From positions 372,001-436,000 of the forward strand of contig JAIWNE010000012.1 in NCBI GenBank assembly GCA_025331445.1: a DNA stretch of 64,000 nucleotides. Direction: 5' to 3'. Source of the stretch: Blakeslea trispora. Its lineage: Eukaryota; Mucoromycota; Mucoromycetes; Mucorales; Choanephoraceae. The position numbers and the translations under genes were made by a program. Numbering within the stretch: position 1 is the stretch's first letter; every line of letters starts with the position of its first letter. Under the pieces are notes generated by a model. It did no database searches. It worked only from the letters and a program-made list of their open reading frames with translations, and was not told where the DNA came from. Of this stretch, positions 48,006 to 59,319 are shown piece by piece.

Positions 48006-48616
48006 TGAAAGGATGGATAGAAGAACGATTGCATCAACTGTCGATGTGTCTCTATCTCTGTCTAACGCAGACCATCATATAATTGCTGTATGGTACGATC
48101 ATTTCCAAAATCCTCGAGAGAGAAAAGAGATTGGATTTGAACAACTTGTTGAGTGTGGCAAATGTTATAATGTGAGGATCGTACAATAATTACGCAACGT
48201 ATCAAAGTAATTTGTGAGATTCACATCCAGCCCAATCAAGTGTTGAGTGATTACAGTCTTGACAAGTACAGGAGGCATAACTTCATGACTACAGATGTAT
48301 TGATGGGAACGACAAGAAACTTTCAGAGCACTATACAATTTGTGACATGTAGGGTTGATCCGAATCTATAAGGGTGATAGAACATCAAATGCAAGCGTAA
48401 TATACTTTTGTCTACCCGTCTTGATCTCTTTGAAGCTGGAAGGGGCTCATGTTGTTATATTCAAAAATAGAACAGGCACAAAATATAACGATGAAAAGGA
48501 TAAAGACGAAATAAGTTGATTAGAGCCGATGATGGCCAACAAAAAGAGAGAGAGAGACAGAAACACAAAAGGAAAAGAATAAAAGAAAAAAAAAAAAGAA
48601 AGGACAGAGAGAATCT

Positions 48617-48712
48617 GATCTACTTTGTTAACGAAATATACCTTCTATTTATGCGTTCATGATAACTGAGTAGCAATCTTTATTTAGGCTGAGTGCAATT
48701 GATGATAGCTAA
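48617..48712 (+). repeat. Dispersed repeat, copy 2
   Basis: Matches 8920-9015, 39.7 kb away, in the same orientation. The conserved core is TTATTTAGGCTGAGTGCAAT followed by AGCTAA. Confidence 0.55.
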
Positions 48713-49044
48713 CAAAATGCTTTGAATAAAGGTTGATTATTATTACGCATGGGCCAAGGTTTACCATCGGCGCAACTGTTTCGATCCAAGTGTTTCAATG
48801 TAAATGAAGTATGATTCAAGCTCTTATTCGGATTGCGATAGATGTCAAACTGGTTGTGAATAATGAAGGGTTGTGTAAACAGATACTCGTTTAGATCTAC
48901 ATTATATCTTAGTTAGGATCAAATGTAGGCTGTATAAAACACCAAGATCGATCCAGCATTGGCCAAGCAGTCTACCGCCATTAAGATATCTTTAATATGT
49001 TGCCTGCGTGCTTCAGCAATCATACTGTGACTATCGAGACAACA

Positions 49045-49338
49045 AAGAACTGCGAGTGACACATAGTGTCAAGTAGACTGAATGAATAAGCCTTGGTCAT
49101 ACTCGAGTGTGTGCGAAATCAGTCTCTTTGCACCAAAATGTGAGTGAGTGAGTGAGTGAGTGAGTGAGTGAGTGAGTGAGAGGTTCACTATCAATCATCG
49201 TCACACCCTCTTTACTATGTTGTTTAAGCATCTTAATGACCATAATGCAATTACTGAGAGAGAAAAAGAACTGAGAGTAGCACATACTATCAAGTGAAAA
49301 GAATAAGCCTTGAATATGCAAACATGTATGACATCAGT
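49045..49338 (+). repeat. Diverged direct duplication with GTGA array between
   Basis: 49045-49122 and 49265-49338 share AAAGAACTG, AGTG/AGTAGCACATA, CAAGT, GAATAAGCCTTG and ATCAGT in order. A (GTGA)n run at 49139-49181 lies between the copies. Confidence 0.7.
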
Positions 49339-50397
49339 AGAGTGCTTCTCAAACAAAAGCACACCTTGTTAAAGCACTATTATATGAGAGAGATAAAGAG
49401 CTGAAAGTATATGCATGAATCTTGAGGATGGGTCATGAAGCGATTGATAAGCATGATAGAGTGTGTAGAGGATGTTCATCATTCCATCCAAGCATTCGAT
49501 GACTTTTAATCGTTGTATCCAAATATATTGTTGTTACATGTACAACCACTCTAGACTAGCACACTCAGTATGAAAACTATTTGGCACCACTATTACGATA
49601 TATTTCTTTGAGTGTGTAAACATAGTATTCTAGTCAAGATAGATACATATTCCTAATTATATTTAACACAAATTATGTTTGGACGGAATACACACTCAAA
49701 GGAAAACTATAATCTATCCAGCGATATATCAATCCCAATTAAACACCATGATATATTTAAGCTGTCCATACTCAATATCATCAAGAGGTCAAAACGAACT
49801 GTAAATTTTCCGTATTAGGGTCTGCTATGGAATATGCTCACAATAGTAACCAGAATATTCTATGACATGTAACAACTAGTACACTGTTTGATACCGCTAA
49901 AAAAAAGGGAGGGCGAAAACCTTTGAACAACGTACCATGTATTGACGACCATGAAAATCAAAAATTGTGACTACAAAATGCCTTTATATCTGAAAAAGTA
50001 ATATGCATAAAAAACAAAAAACAAAAAAACTGATAGAATTGCTGAGGCATGTAACGCCATACTCTAAAAGGATTTACCGTTCTCTAAGGCTGTCACATGA
50101 ATTTTTGACGCTCAAGTAAATAACAACACAAATAAGCATACACTTGTCATAAATAACATGCTTAGCTTACATATATAGAACCAATTTACAGCCTAAAAGA
50201 AAGAAAGAGAGAGAGAGAGAAAAGGACTACCAAGTTGTAGCTACTTTTTTATTATTATTATTATATCTTTTCTTTAGCTAGAATTGCGTATTTCCAAATA
50301 AAGTAAACTTCCTATGATTTGCTGCATATTAAAAAAAATGTCTTTTTTCTTTTTTTCTCTCTCTCTTTTTCTCTATTTCAACCTTGAAAATAAGCAG

Positions 50398-53300
50398 ATG
50401 AAAGTATATCGTGCAGAAACAGGCCAATCTATTCACTGGCCCTCCAACTCATCTCGAATAAAAACGTAAAGAAAAAGAGACTCACTTATTCAGACAGTGT
50501 ATTGATAGTGTTGTTTTCTTTTGGTGGATAGACTGAACGACTTGAAGCAAACACTTGAACAAGACAGTGGTGTACCAACGACTGAACAGATATTAATGAC
50601 AAGCTTTGGTAAGCTTGTTCGGCAAGAAAACCTTTTCCACATATTAGAAGCCAAAGGGAAGGTATGCATGATTTATAGACACAAAAAAGAAAAACTCAGC
50701 AGAACAAGTTTAGGATGAGTTTATCGTCTTTTGTTTTGACCGACGTTATTTAAGCGTCAATGAGGAAGACATTGAAGCTCTTTTGGATGCAGAGACGCCT
50801 GCTTTAGAGCCTAAAATATCACTCTTTGATGGTAAAAAGTAGATTATAGTATAAACTACGCAAACTCATGTAGATGATTAGGTAATCTTGCACTCAAACA
50901 GTTACAGACTCAATTAAAGACAAATTCACTCTCTACTGCTTGTCATGCTTATATTATCATGTTTGCTGAATTTGATGCTTATAGCTTGGTAATGTGTTAT
51001 CATAAGCAGCATGACCCATCTCATCGTTATTTCATAGTCAATTATGAAAGCAGTGACAGCACATAGACAGTTAGCCAAGAGTATGGTAGATGAGCACAAG
51101 TTTCAAAGTATGGCCTTAAATGTGGCCCTCACTAACCTAGAAGATCACCGTAAACTGTCAGAGGCTTCCATCAAGGACTTTATCACACGAGCCAAAAAAG
51201 AACTGATACGGCAGCAGACTCTCCTTAACTCGGCTGACAATGATCTCAATATCCTACGTCATGTACGCATTCACCCTTCCATCATTCCCTTGTTGGATGA
51301 CAACAAAAGGCGTCTGTTGGACTTTGTCGATCAAGAGCATCTTGAACAACTCCGGACAGACACAGGCATGTTGTGTGACTTCTTGACAGATCAAATCAAA
51401 CTCTTGTCTGAAGAATCTGATCGAATGCGATTGGATGAAAAAGAGTTTTGTGTTCAGGTGGCTGAAAACACGCATCTCCATGCCTTGGATGCTCTGTTGT
51501 TAGACATACAGCAATTTGAAGAGAACACAAGGCAGTATCGAAAGAAAGTCAATCGGGATTTAAAAAGAGTCTGTCAAAAGATAGCTGATCTCTTGAACAA
51601 GCCTGTCAGTGCCTTACTTGAGAGCCTCAGTCAACCCTTATCGATGGCTGAATCAAGCCTTTCTTCTTTTTCCTCTAATTCTTCTGCTAGCAAACTCTAT
51701 CAACCTCAATTACGACCATTGGAACTGAAAACAACAGGTGACGCGATCACATCGGCTGCCAAACATATGCTTCATGCCTTTGATCATTTGGCTCAGGTTC
51801 ATATCGAAGACTATCTGCCTAGTCTATCTGAGTTTGAAATGAATGTGCGCCAAAAGACATCTGAATTGATTGTGTCCAAACGGAATTCTATCTCTATGTT
51901 TATTCGAAATATGGCAGTCGTGTCTGAGTTTCAAAGACATGTGGGTCAGATTCAGCCTGCTATTCATGACAACATCAAATACCTTGACCAATTTAAAGAG
52001 ACCTATCAACACAATGACCTTGAGAAGCTTCGAGATGTCTTGTTTTCTTATGGTGCTATCATGATTGAATTGGTCAGGAGAAAGGAATTCAATTCAGTAA
52101 GTCTTGATGATTTAGTTAATTAGAGGGTGGAAAACTCATGCATTCATTAGCTCTTGTTAGCCCATTCTGATCGAATGGCAGATACAATGGCTCTCTATAG
52201 AACAGATGAAGAGAACAGAAGACAGTATTTTAGGCATACAATCACCAAATCGATGCCTTTCAAGTTAACCATGCCTGATAAGCCTTCACCTCAATGCGAA
52301 ATCTCTGTGTTGGATATGGAACAGGAAGGTCAGGTATTGGACTTACGGAAGCAAGATATTACCGATTTCATTTCGATCATCAATCAAGTCTATTCGAATT
52401 CACCTCAACAGCTATCTCAGTCAATCAAGCGACTCTCTATCCAACCAACCCAAAAGACAAGCAAGCTGACAGACAATAATGATACGGACGAGAAATTCCT
52501 GAATGTGCTTAAAGGCATGGTCAAGGAAATAGATGACATGAAAACTGACTTTTTGGGCTACCTAAAAGACAATTTTTTTGACTCGAAACAACAACAGAGT
52601 CTATTGATTACAGATGAGGAAGCACCAGCTCATCCACCTACTTCCTTCCGCCAAATGACACCCATATCCAACGAACAGTGGAGCCAGAGACCATCCAATA
52701 CCACATCACCTACTTCTTCTATTTTCTCTGTGATTGAAGACGATAAACGATGGGCGATAGAAAACAAGGAACTTGAGCTCAAGTTGACTACAGCAGAAAA
52801 AGAGATTGCATTGCTAGAACAAAGGGAGCAACAACAACTGGATGAAATTAGTCAGCTGAAGGGCACCATCAAACTGCTTGAACACGAAAAGGAAGAATTC
52901 GAATCCACCCGAAAGAGCTTCTTGAACGAGTTAAAGACGAAGGATATATCAGCAGAGATGCGATTGGCTAATACAGAAAAGGAATTTACTGAAAAGCTGA
53001 ACGATCTGCAGTATGAATTGCAGGAAGAAAGACGTATGAAACAAAATCTAGAAATCGAACATAACTCAGAACTGAATCTCTGGAAACAAGAAAAAGACAC
53101 ACATCAACAAGCATTGGATTCTCTTAAAAAGGACTATGATGAACGTATTCAGCAATTAGAACAAGAGTTAGACATCCAGAAAAGAAGACAGCAGAACACA
53201 ATGAAGAAGCCTACAGAGAACTTCAGTCTAGATTCCAGCAAGTCTGTCAGGATATAGTCACAGTCAAGAACAAGCTAGAGACAGAGAGAAGACAGCATGA

Positions 53301-54544
53301 AGAGGAGCTAAACCAACTCAACCTAGAGATGGACGCGAAAGAAAAGGCAACAGAAGAAGTCAAGGCGATTCAACAACAGACCAGACAAATGGTCAAACGA
53401 GCTCAAGACGATTGGGAATCCAAACACGAAGAATTACAGGCCATGAAACAAGAGTATGACAGTCTCTGTCTGGCCATTTGGGATCTATTAAAACGATTCA
53501 TGCCAAGTGATAATGAGCTCTCACAGGCTAATCTAGAGAGTTACATCAGCTCATTTAAACAGCAGTTGGAAGCATTTGAGCGGGAATACGACCTGTCGAA
53601 AGAAGACCTTCACATGACTGCCCAACAGCTATCCGACCTAGTGATGGATTACACCAATCTGACTGAAGTGCATCATGAATGGAAAGCGATTGCTAGTCGA
53701 ATGGCCGAAAGACTGGAGGATTTTAGAAAGAATATGGTGTTTGAGATTGTCAATCAGCTGCAGTTGCCTATGGATGAAGAAGAGTTGAATGTGTTACAGA
53801 AGAAACTGACACCCAATGAAGATGATACGGCTGTTTGGAACCAAATCTTGCAATTGACCTCCTCTATCAATACTCAGAAATTTGTCCTTCGTGTTCATAA
53901 ACGCGTGAAGGATAACTATGAACAAGCCAAACAGTTTAAAAAGGAATACAGGGCCATCAAAGGTATTTAAAAGAAGGTATACTAGGGCAAATTTGACACT
54001 TAAGCTTTATCTAGAGAAATACAATCGCGTATGTACGAGTCATAGTGAAAAGATTGCTTTTAGAAAGTAAGAGAGAATACCAAGTAATCTCTCTTTGACT
54101 CATCGTTCTTTCAATAGTTTCCAAGTAGGTGATATTGCTCTCTTTTTACCTACAAGAAATGCATCAGGAAAACCATGGGCAGCCTTCAACATCAATGCAC
54201 CTCATTATTTTCTCAAGGCAACAGATAATATGGCGTCTCAGATGGAAGCAAGGGATTGGATTGTAGCTAGAATTGCTTCTATCACAGAATACGTGGCAGA
54301 CACCACTGTGCCAGAATCCAATCCTTATGGTCTGGCCAATGGTGTCAAATACTATCTGATTGATGCAGGTCATTGGCGACATAACAAGCAACACAGCAAG
54401 AAGCGACAGTTTACACAAGACAATGGCCTTGCTTCCATCTCCATTCCCTCTGAAGAACAATACCAACAACAAAAGAGGCCCTCATTCGGTCATGCTTCTA
54501 CTTCCTCTTCAAGTTTTGTACATAGCTATTCCTTTTCAAAATGA
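50398..54544 (+). CDS. ATG11: Autophagy scaffold ATG11
   Basis: Selective-autophagy scaffold that links cargo receptors to Atg1 at the phagophore assembly site. Exons: 50398-50465, 50532-50661, 50714-50831, 50882-50988, 51038-52096, 52151-53962, 54015-54066 and 54118-54544, about 1257 residues. The N-terminus (MKVYRAETGQSIHW) is ubiquitin-like. A helical Atg17-like region (KAVTAHRQLAKSMVDEHKF; HALDALLLDIQQFEE) precedes a long coiled coil. The C-terminal claw domain reads FQVGDIALFLPTRN, PWAAFNINAPHYF and YYLIDAGHWRH. Inside exon 6 the frame shifts at about 53180-53183: one base is missing from an A-run compared with a continuous reading, or a weak intron (GTATTC donor near 53147) removes 35-50 nt. 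Both sides remain coiled coil, so the break is real in this sequence but its cause is not settled. It converges on COQ6. Confidence 0.93.
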
Positions 54545-54556
54545 TAAAACATATCT

Positions 54557-56391
54557 TTATTGATGTTTATAATCACCATTGTATTCAATACCCATAGCAT
54601 ATTTCATCATTTCAGTCTATATTCAAAATGTTTAGAATACACACATACATACAATAATCTATCCCTTACCTTTACAATATCTAAATTATTTACAGCATTC
54701 AATCCAACAGAACGCATCCAAGTGATAGGTGCAGCATCCGTTGAGAATAGACGATGAAGCTTATCACATGTACTGAGCATCATGATGTTACGCAAATAAC
54801 GTTCAGATGCATATTGTCTTAGTAGATGAATACTGCCAATATCTTGACCCTCTCTTGTTCCTTTTTCTAGCAGATGAGATAGACATTCAACATCCAGCAG
54901 GCCTTGGTTGAGACCTTGACCAGCCAACGGATGAATCGCATGAGCAGCATCACCTACAAGAGCAACACGATCTGTCACATACTGCTCAGAATTTCTTAGA
55001 CGCAAAGGAAAAGAAGCTCTTGATCTCTCTTGCACTTGAATCACTTGAGGCGGTAAAGAGCCTTCTCTTTGAACAAGCTGTTGTTCATCCAACGACTGAG
55101 TGGCCATGCTTTCTCTCCAGAGATATTCTTCTTGAATGTCACAGTTGGATTGAAAAGTACTTTGATTGATCTGTTTATAGAGGTATTTGAGGTCAATGTG
55201 TGACATTCTGAAGGCTGCATTGACAAGGTGACAGAAATCATTGGAAGATACATTTTTTAGTAACTTGGCAATGGCTGGTGTTGTTGACCAAACCATGGAG
55301 GCAAAATGATCGTTTAACTAGTACAAAAGTCAATATATATACACACACACACATGGCAGTGGTTGAAGCAACTTACTGGAAGCATGGCAATAGGACCCGT
55401 GGGTAGAAACCGTTGCCAAGCACTATTATTTTGACGCTTACCATCTAACTTTAATGTGGCAACTACACCATGAGCATTATAGTCCCAACCTAAAGATTCA
55501 ATCTCTGCAAAACTTCTTACTGGACTATTGACACCATCTGCACCCACCTATTGATTTTTTTTGTTGTTGTTGTTGTTGTCAGCTCATGCTCTATAACCTC
55601 CTTCCTCTTACTTACCAATAAACGTGCTTTCAATCGATCTCCATTATCTAGACATACAGTAGGCCAATCTTGAAGGTCTAGCTGACCTCCCGGTGTATCT
55701 TGCTCTTTCTGAATATGATCTACTTTGACTTTCTGAATCACGTCAATATGGATGCCTTCCGATCGACAGGCCTCTATACGCTTTAATGCTGCACTTTGAA
55801 CATTCAGGTTTTCAGCCATATAGGCAATGGTATTGGGTTGTGTGCCTCTTTGAGCACCGTAATTCTTTAAGAGAGCCGAGTCAAGGTGAATACGGGCATC
55901 TGTTACACCATCCCACACCTGCATATCGCGGTAACCATTGATTCTGTCAATAGCCATATGGTCTGCAATACCAATACCTATCAAAATTTCCTCTCCTTTT
56001 AGTGACTCGTCTCATATCTTGCTGTAAACAAATTTACGTTTAAGGAACTCTAGCGAACCAGGTGTCAAAGAGACAACACGGTTCGAGAATTCATTTTGTT
56101 TAGGTTCCCACTGACGAACATTCGTCAAGTCCATAGCTTCCACAAGTGCAATACGTTGATGACACATACTAGGGTTAGAAGCTAATAACAACAAGTATAA
56201 GAAAGCTTAGCTGATAATATATATATTGTCTTGTATTGATTACCTAAAGAACAGGCCAAAGTGACACCTGCTACACCACCACCAATAATAACGACATCGT
56301 ATGTTTTGCCCAAGTCAGTACTTGTGGCCGAAGCCATAGTACGTCTCTGAATATGTCTTGAAATAGCTTGAGTTGATAGTGATCGCCACAT
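54557..56391 (-). CDS. COQ6: Ubiquinone biosynthesis monooxygenase COQ6
   Basis: Flavin monooxygenase of the mitochondrial CoQ synthome that hydroxylates ring C5. Six exons: 56391-56244, 56181-56038, 55977-55616, 55547-55377, 55317-54670 and 54616-54557, 510 residues. The N-terminus (MWRSLSTQAISRHIQRR) is a mitochondrial presequence. FAD motifs are YDVVIIGGGVAGVTLACSL (GxGxxG), the DG motif VGADGVNSPVRSF and the GD motif ALVGDAAHAIHPLAGQGLNQ; MQVWDG is also typical. The splice to FLKRIGIADHM at exon 2/3 was chosen by homology. The final 20-residue exon (TEMMKYAMGIEYNGDYKHQ) gives the normal family end; without it the frame runs into intron sequence. Slightly longer than usual. Shares a 308-bp divergent promoter with polymerase kappa. 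Confidence 0.95.
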
Positions 56392-56699
56392 TGCCCTTTT
56401 TTTTTTCTTTGTCAAGGAAAAAGAAGAAAAATGATAATACACTAAAAAAAAAGTGGTTGATTATTGTTTGACAGGCCAAATTGAAGCTCTGTTCTTTTTT
56501 TTTTTTGAAAGAAAAAAAAAGTTAAAAATTGAGACAAATTTATAGCGTATTTTTAGATAGAAATGTCTTAAAAAAACAGGCGCTTTGACCTTGCGAGAGG
56601 AGTTTGAATCATTTCTTTAAGGTACAATTTTCTCTTCCCCCTTTTATTTTATCCTTTCCTTCAACTCCATTTCATTCTCTATAGCTTCAATTGGATGAT
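56392..56699. promoter_or_regulatory. Shared divergent promoter COQ6/POLK
   Basis: Only 308 bp separate the two start codons. The segment contains A- and T-runs (56490-56520), a CCAAT-free core and a CT-rich leader before POLK. A bidirectional promoter is inferred from spacing. Confidence 0.5.
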
Positions 56700-58218
56700 A
56701 TGGACGAGCCTTGTTCCCAATATTTTGAAGAAGAGCAAGACCTTTTCTTAGACGATGATCCTATTGACTCAGAAGACGATGAGGTTGTCGATCAGGTCGA
56801 TCTTCACAAACCGATCTCTTCTGATCAAGGTGCCTCTTTTCGAAAGCTTTTGGCAGGTCCTTCTATGAACAAGGTAAAGCCAAAAGACTCGAGAGTCTAC
56901 AAGGTTCTTATTAAACGATGTTATTGTACACAGGCAGGTCTTGGAAATGTAGATAAAGAAAAGATCAATCAGATTATTTATGAAGCATCCAAAGTACAAC
57001 AAAAAAGAAAATGCGTAGCACATTTCGATAACTCAGCTTCAATTTTAGGGATCTGCTTTTTTTGAGCGTGAAAAGAAACGAGATCAAGCAGTGACAAAGC
57101 GGATTGACGCTATATTGGCTAAATACGAAGCCATCAAAGAACAAGACCTGACATTTGAACGGAATATTGTCGATAATATGATATCTGATCTCGAGGAGAC
57201 TCGTGATTTGTCACAGTGTATTTGTCATATTGATATGGATGCCTTCTATGCCTCGGTAGAAGAGCTCGAAAATCCCGAGCTGAAGAAGGTTCCTATGGCT
57301 GTAGGTGGTATGTCTATGCTATGTACAAGTAACTATCTTGCTCGTCAATATGGTGTACGGAGTGCCATGCCTGGATTCATTGCACTTAAATTGTGCCCTG
57401 AACTTCAAATCGTTCCCCTTCATTTTCCCAAATACAGGATTGCTTCTGCTAAGGTGCGAGATGTATTTCGGAAATATGATCCACACTTTCTACCTATGAG
57501 TTTAGATGAGGTATATCTGCCTGTGTGTTATCACAACGTTTATACTAATTCAATCAAGTAGGCTTATTTGAATTTAACTGAGGTACAATAGGCTATCATC
57601 TCTTTAGTTTCTGTAGTCATGACTCATCCATCTTCAAGTATTTAAAGAAAACAGACCTGACACCTTCAGAGTTAGTTCAACAGATCCGACAAGAGATCTT
57701 TGACTCTACACAACTCACAGCAAGTGCAGGTATTTAGATGTTAAAAGACAAGGAGAGTGACATGGATGCTGATCCATCGATAGGCATTGCTTGTAATCGA
57801 ACATTGTCTAAAGTATGCAGCGATATCAACAAGCCAAATGGCCAATACTATCTACCTATCAACCGTGCTTCCATTGTTGATTTCGTCAAAACAATGCGAG
57901 TACGTCAGATTCCTGGTGTAGGTAGAGTAACAGAACGTGTGCTAGAAGCATTGGGAGTAGTTACATGTGGTGATGTCTATCATCATCGTGCTATACTCTA
58001 CAAGCTGTTGAGTCCTGTTAGTTTTCAGTTTATGCTAAAGAGTTATCTCGGCATCAGCAGTACGACTCTCTTATCTGATTCTGAGCGCAAAAGCATCAGT
58101 GTTGAAAGGACATTTTCTTCCATATCTGACCCAGATCAGTTGTTTGCCAAACTAAAAGAATTGTCTGAATTACTTGAAAAAGACTTGGAAAAGGCCAATA
58201 TGATGGTAGCTTCTACTC

Positions 58219-58252
<34 letters not shown>

Positions 58253-58854
58253 GAAATATACTTATATTTGTTTTGTTAGGGAAGAAATCTAAATATCAAA
58301 TTGAAATCAGTGACTTATGAAGTACGGATTCGTTCCAAATCTTTTCCCTCTCCTATCTGGACTGCCACTGACATTTATCGATTTGCCAAACAGCTCTTGA
58401 TAAAAGAGTTACCTGTCAACATTCGATTGATGGGAATACGTGTATCCACCCTCAAACAGAGAGGATCAGAAGACAGAAGTGTTATGACCTATTTCTCGAA
58501 ACTTCCACCTTCAACACCACTTGTGCCACACGTCTCAAGCGATAACCAGACTACCATTGTACAGAAAGAAGAAATACCCAGTTTGGAATGCCCCATTTGT
58601 CATCGCCAGCTTGTGCTTGATAATCTTGAGTTTAACAAGCATGTAGATGAATGCCTAAGTAAAATGGAGGTAAAAGAAATTCTAAAGAGTCAACGAGATT
58701 ACTTTCACGAAAAGCCAACGAAACGAATCAAAAAGTAAGCCGCTTTTTCAAAAAGAGACAAAAGGTATTTAGAGGAATTCATGCTTATTTACTTAGGTCA
58801 TATCCATCCCAACAAGGAAAATCACTGTTTGACTATTATTCTAGCAAAAAATAA
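56700..58854 (+). CDS. POLK: Translesion DNA polymerase kappa
   Basis: Y-family polymerase that extends past minor-groove lesions. Eight exons: 56700-56873, 56934-56993, 57049-57510, 57562-57582, 57639-57729, 57784-58205, 58280-58734 and 58797-58854, 580 residues. The ATG at 56700 is the first in frame; an upstream TTG was not used. Features in order: N-clasp (KAGLGNVDKEKINQII), catalytic CICHIDMDAFYASVEELENP and MSLDEAYL, GIACNRTLSKVCSDINKPNG, SVERTFSS and the little finger. A Rad18-type UBZ zinc finger follows (CPICHRQL...HVDEC). Exon 4 is 21 nt. The last exon adds a tail ending KSLFDYYSSKK, like the PCNA-binding tail of human pol kappa; retention of the last intron would stop after RIKK at 58738. 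Confidence 0.95.
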
Positions 58855-59319
58855 TACGAGACAATAAAATGATAAAGCATATGCGTTCCATCTTTCGTTA
58901 GCTGTAAGCATTGATGATATAATGCAAGTTAAATAAGCAGTACAATAGTCGCTCAATTCAAGAAGAGTGTTGTCCTTTAAGCTTATTATCGTTTCAAGCA
59001 CTAAAATGCCATTCCATTGAAGAATAGATAATACAATAGCATGTCTCAAGAGAATATGAATACTGCTTGAATAAAGCGTGCTATTGACATGTTACGTATT
59101 TGAAGGATTAGAAATTACAACGGTTAATCAATCCGATTATGCTGTAATAAACAGGATTAAATTTAAGCCTGATAGACGCTATATTTTATTTTTTCAAGCT
59201 AAATCCAATGTCCGGTCGGATAAACTGCTTCTTTCTTTTTTTTTCCTATTAAGCAGATTTTCTCTCTACCTCTTTTTTCTTTTTTCTTTTTTTAATTATC
59301 AATCAGTCAAAAAATTAAA
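58855..59319. promoter_or_regulatory. Spacer and promoter of HACL gene
   Basis: 465 bp with no gene. The final 100 bases are T- and C-rich and lead directly to the start codon at 59320. Confidence 0.4.

Larger units (their letters stand above)
48006..50397. other. Intergenic region after the repeat island
   Basis: About 2.4 kb without a supported gene. It has a copy of the dispersed repeat (48617-48712), a GTGA microsatellite and a diverged direct duplication. The last 100 bases are a CT-rich promoter and leader for ATG11. Confidence 0.5.

Noticed and set aside
54607..54669. COQ6 C-terminus ending in YSKHFEYRLK
   Set aside because: This is intron read-through; splicing GTAAGG at 54669 to the AG at 54617 gives the family-like end.
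58206..58279. Poly-tyrosine insertion in polymerase kappa
   Set aside because: It is an (ATT)n run inside intron 6; splicing restores NMMGRNLNIKLK.
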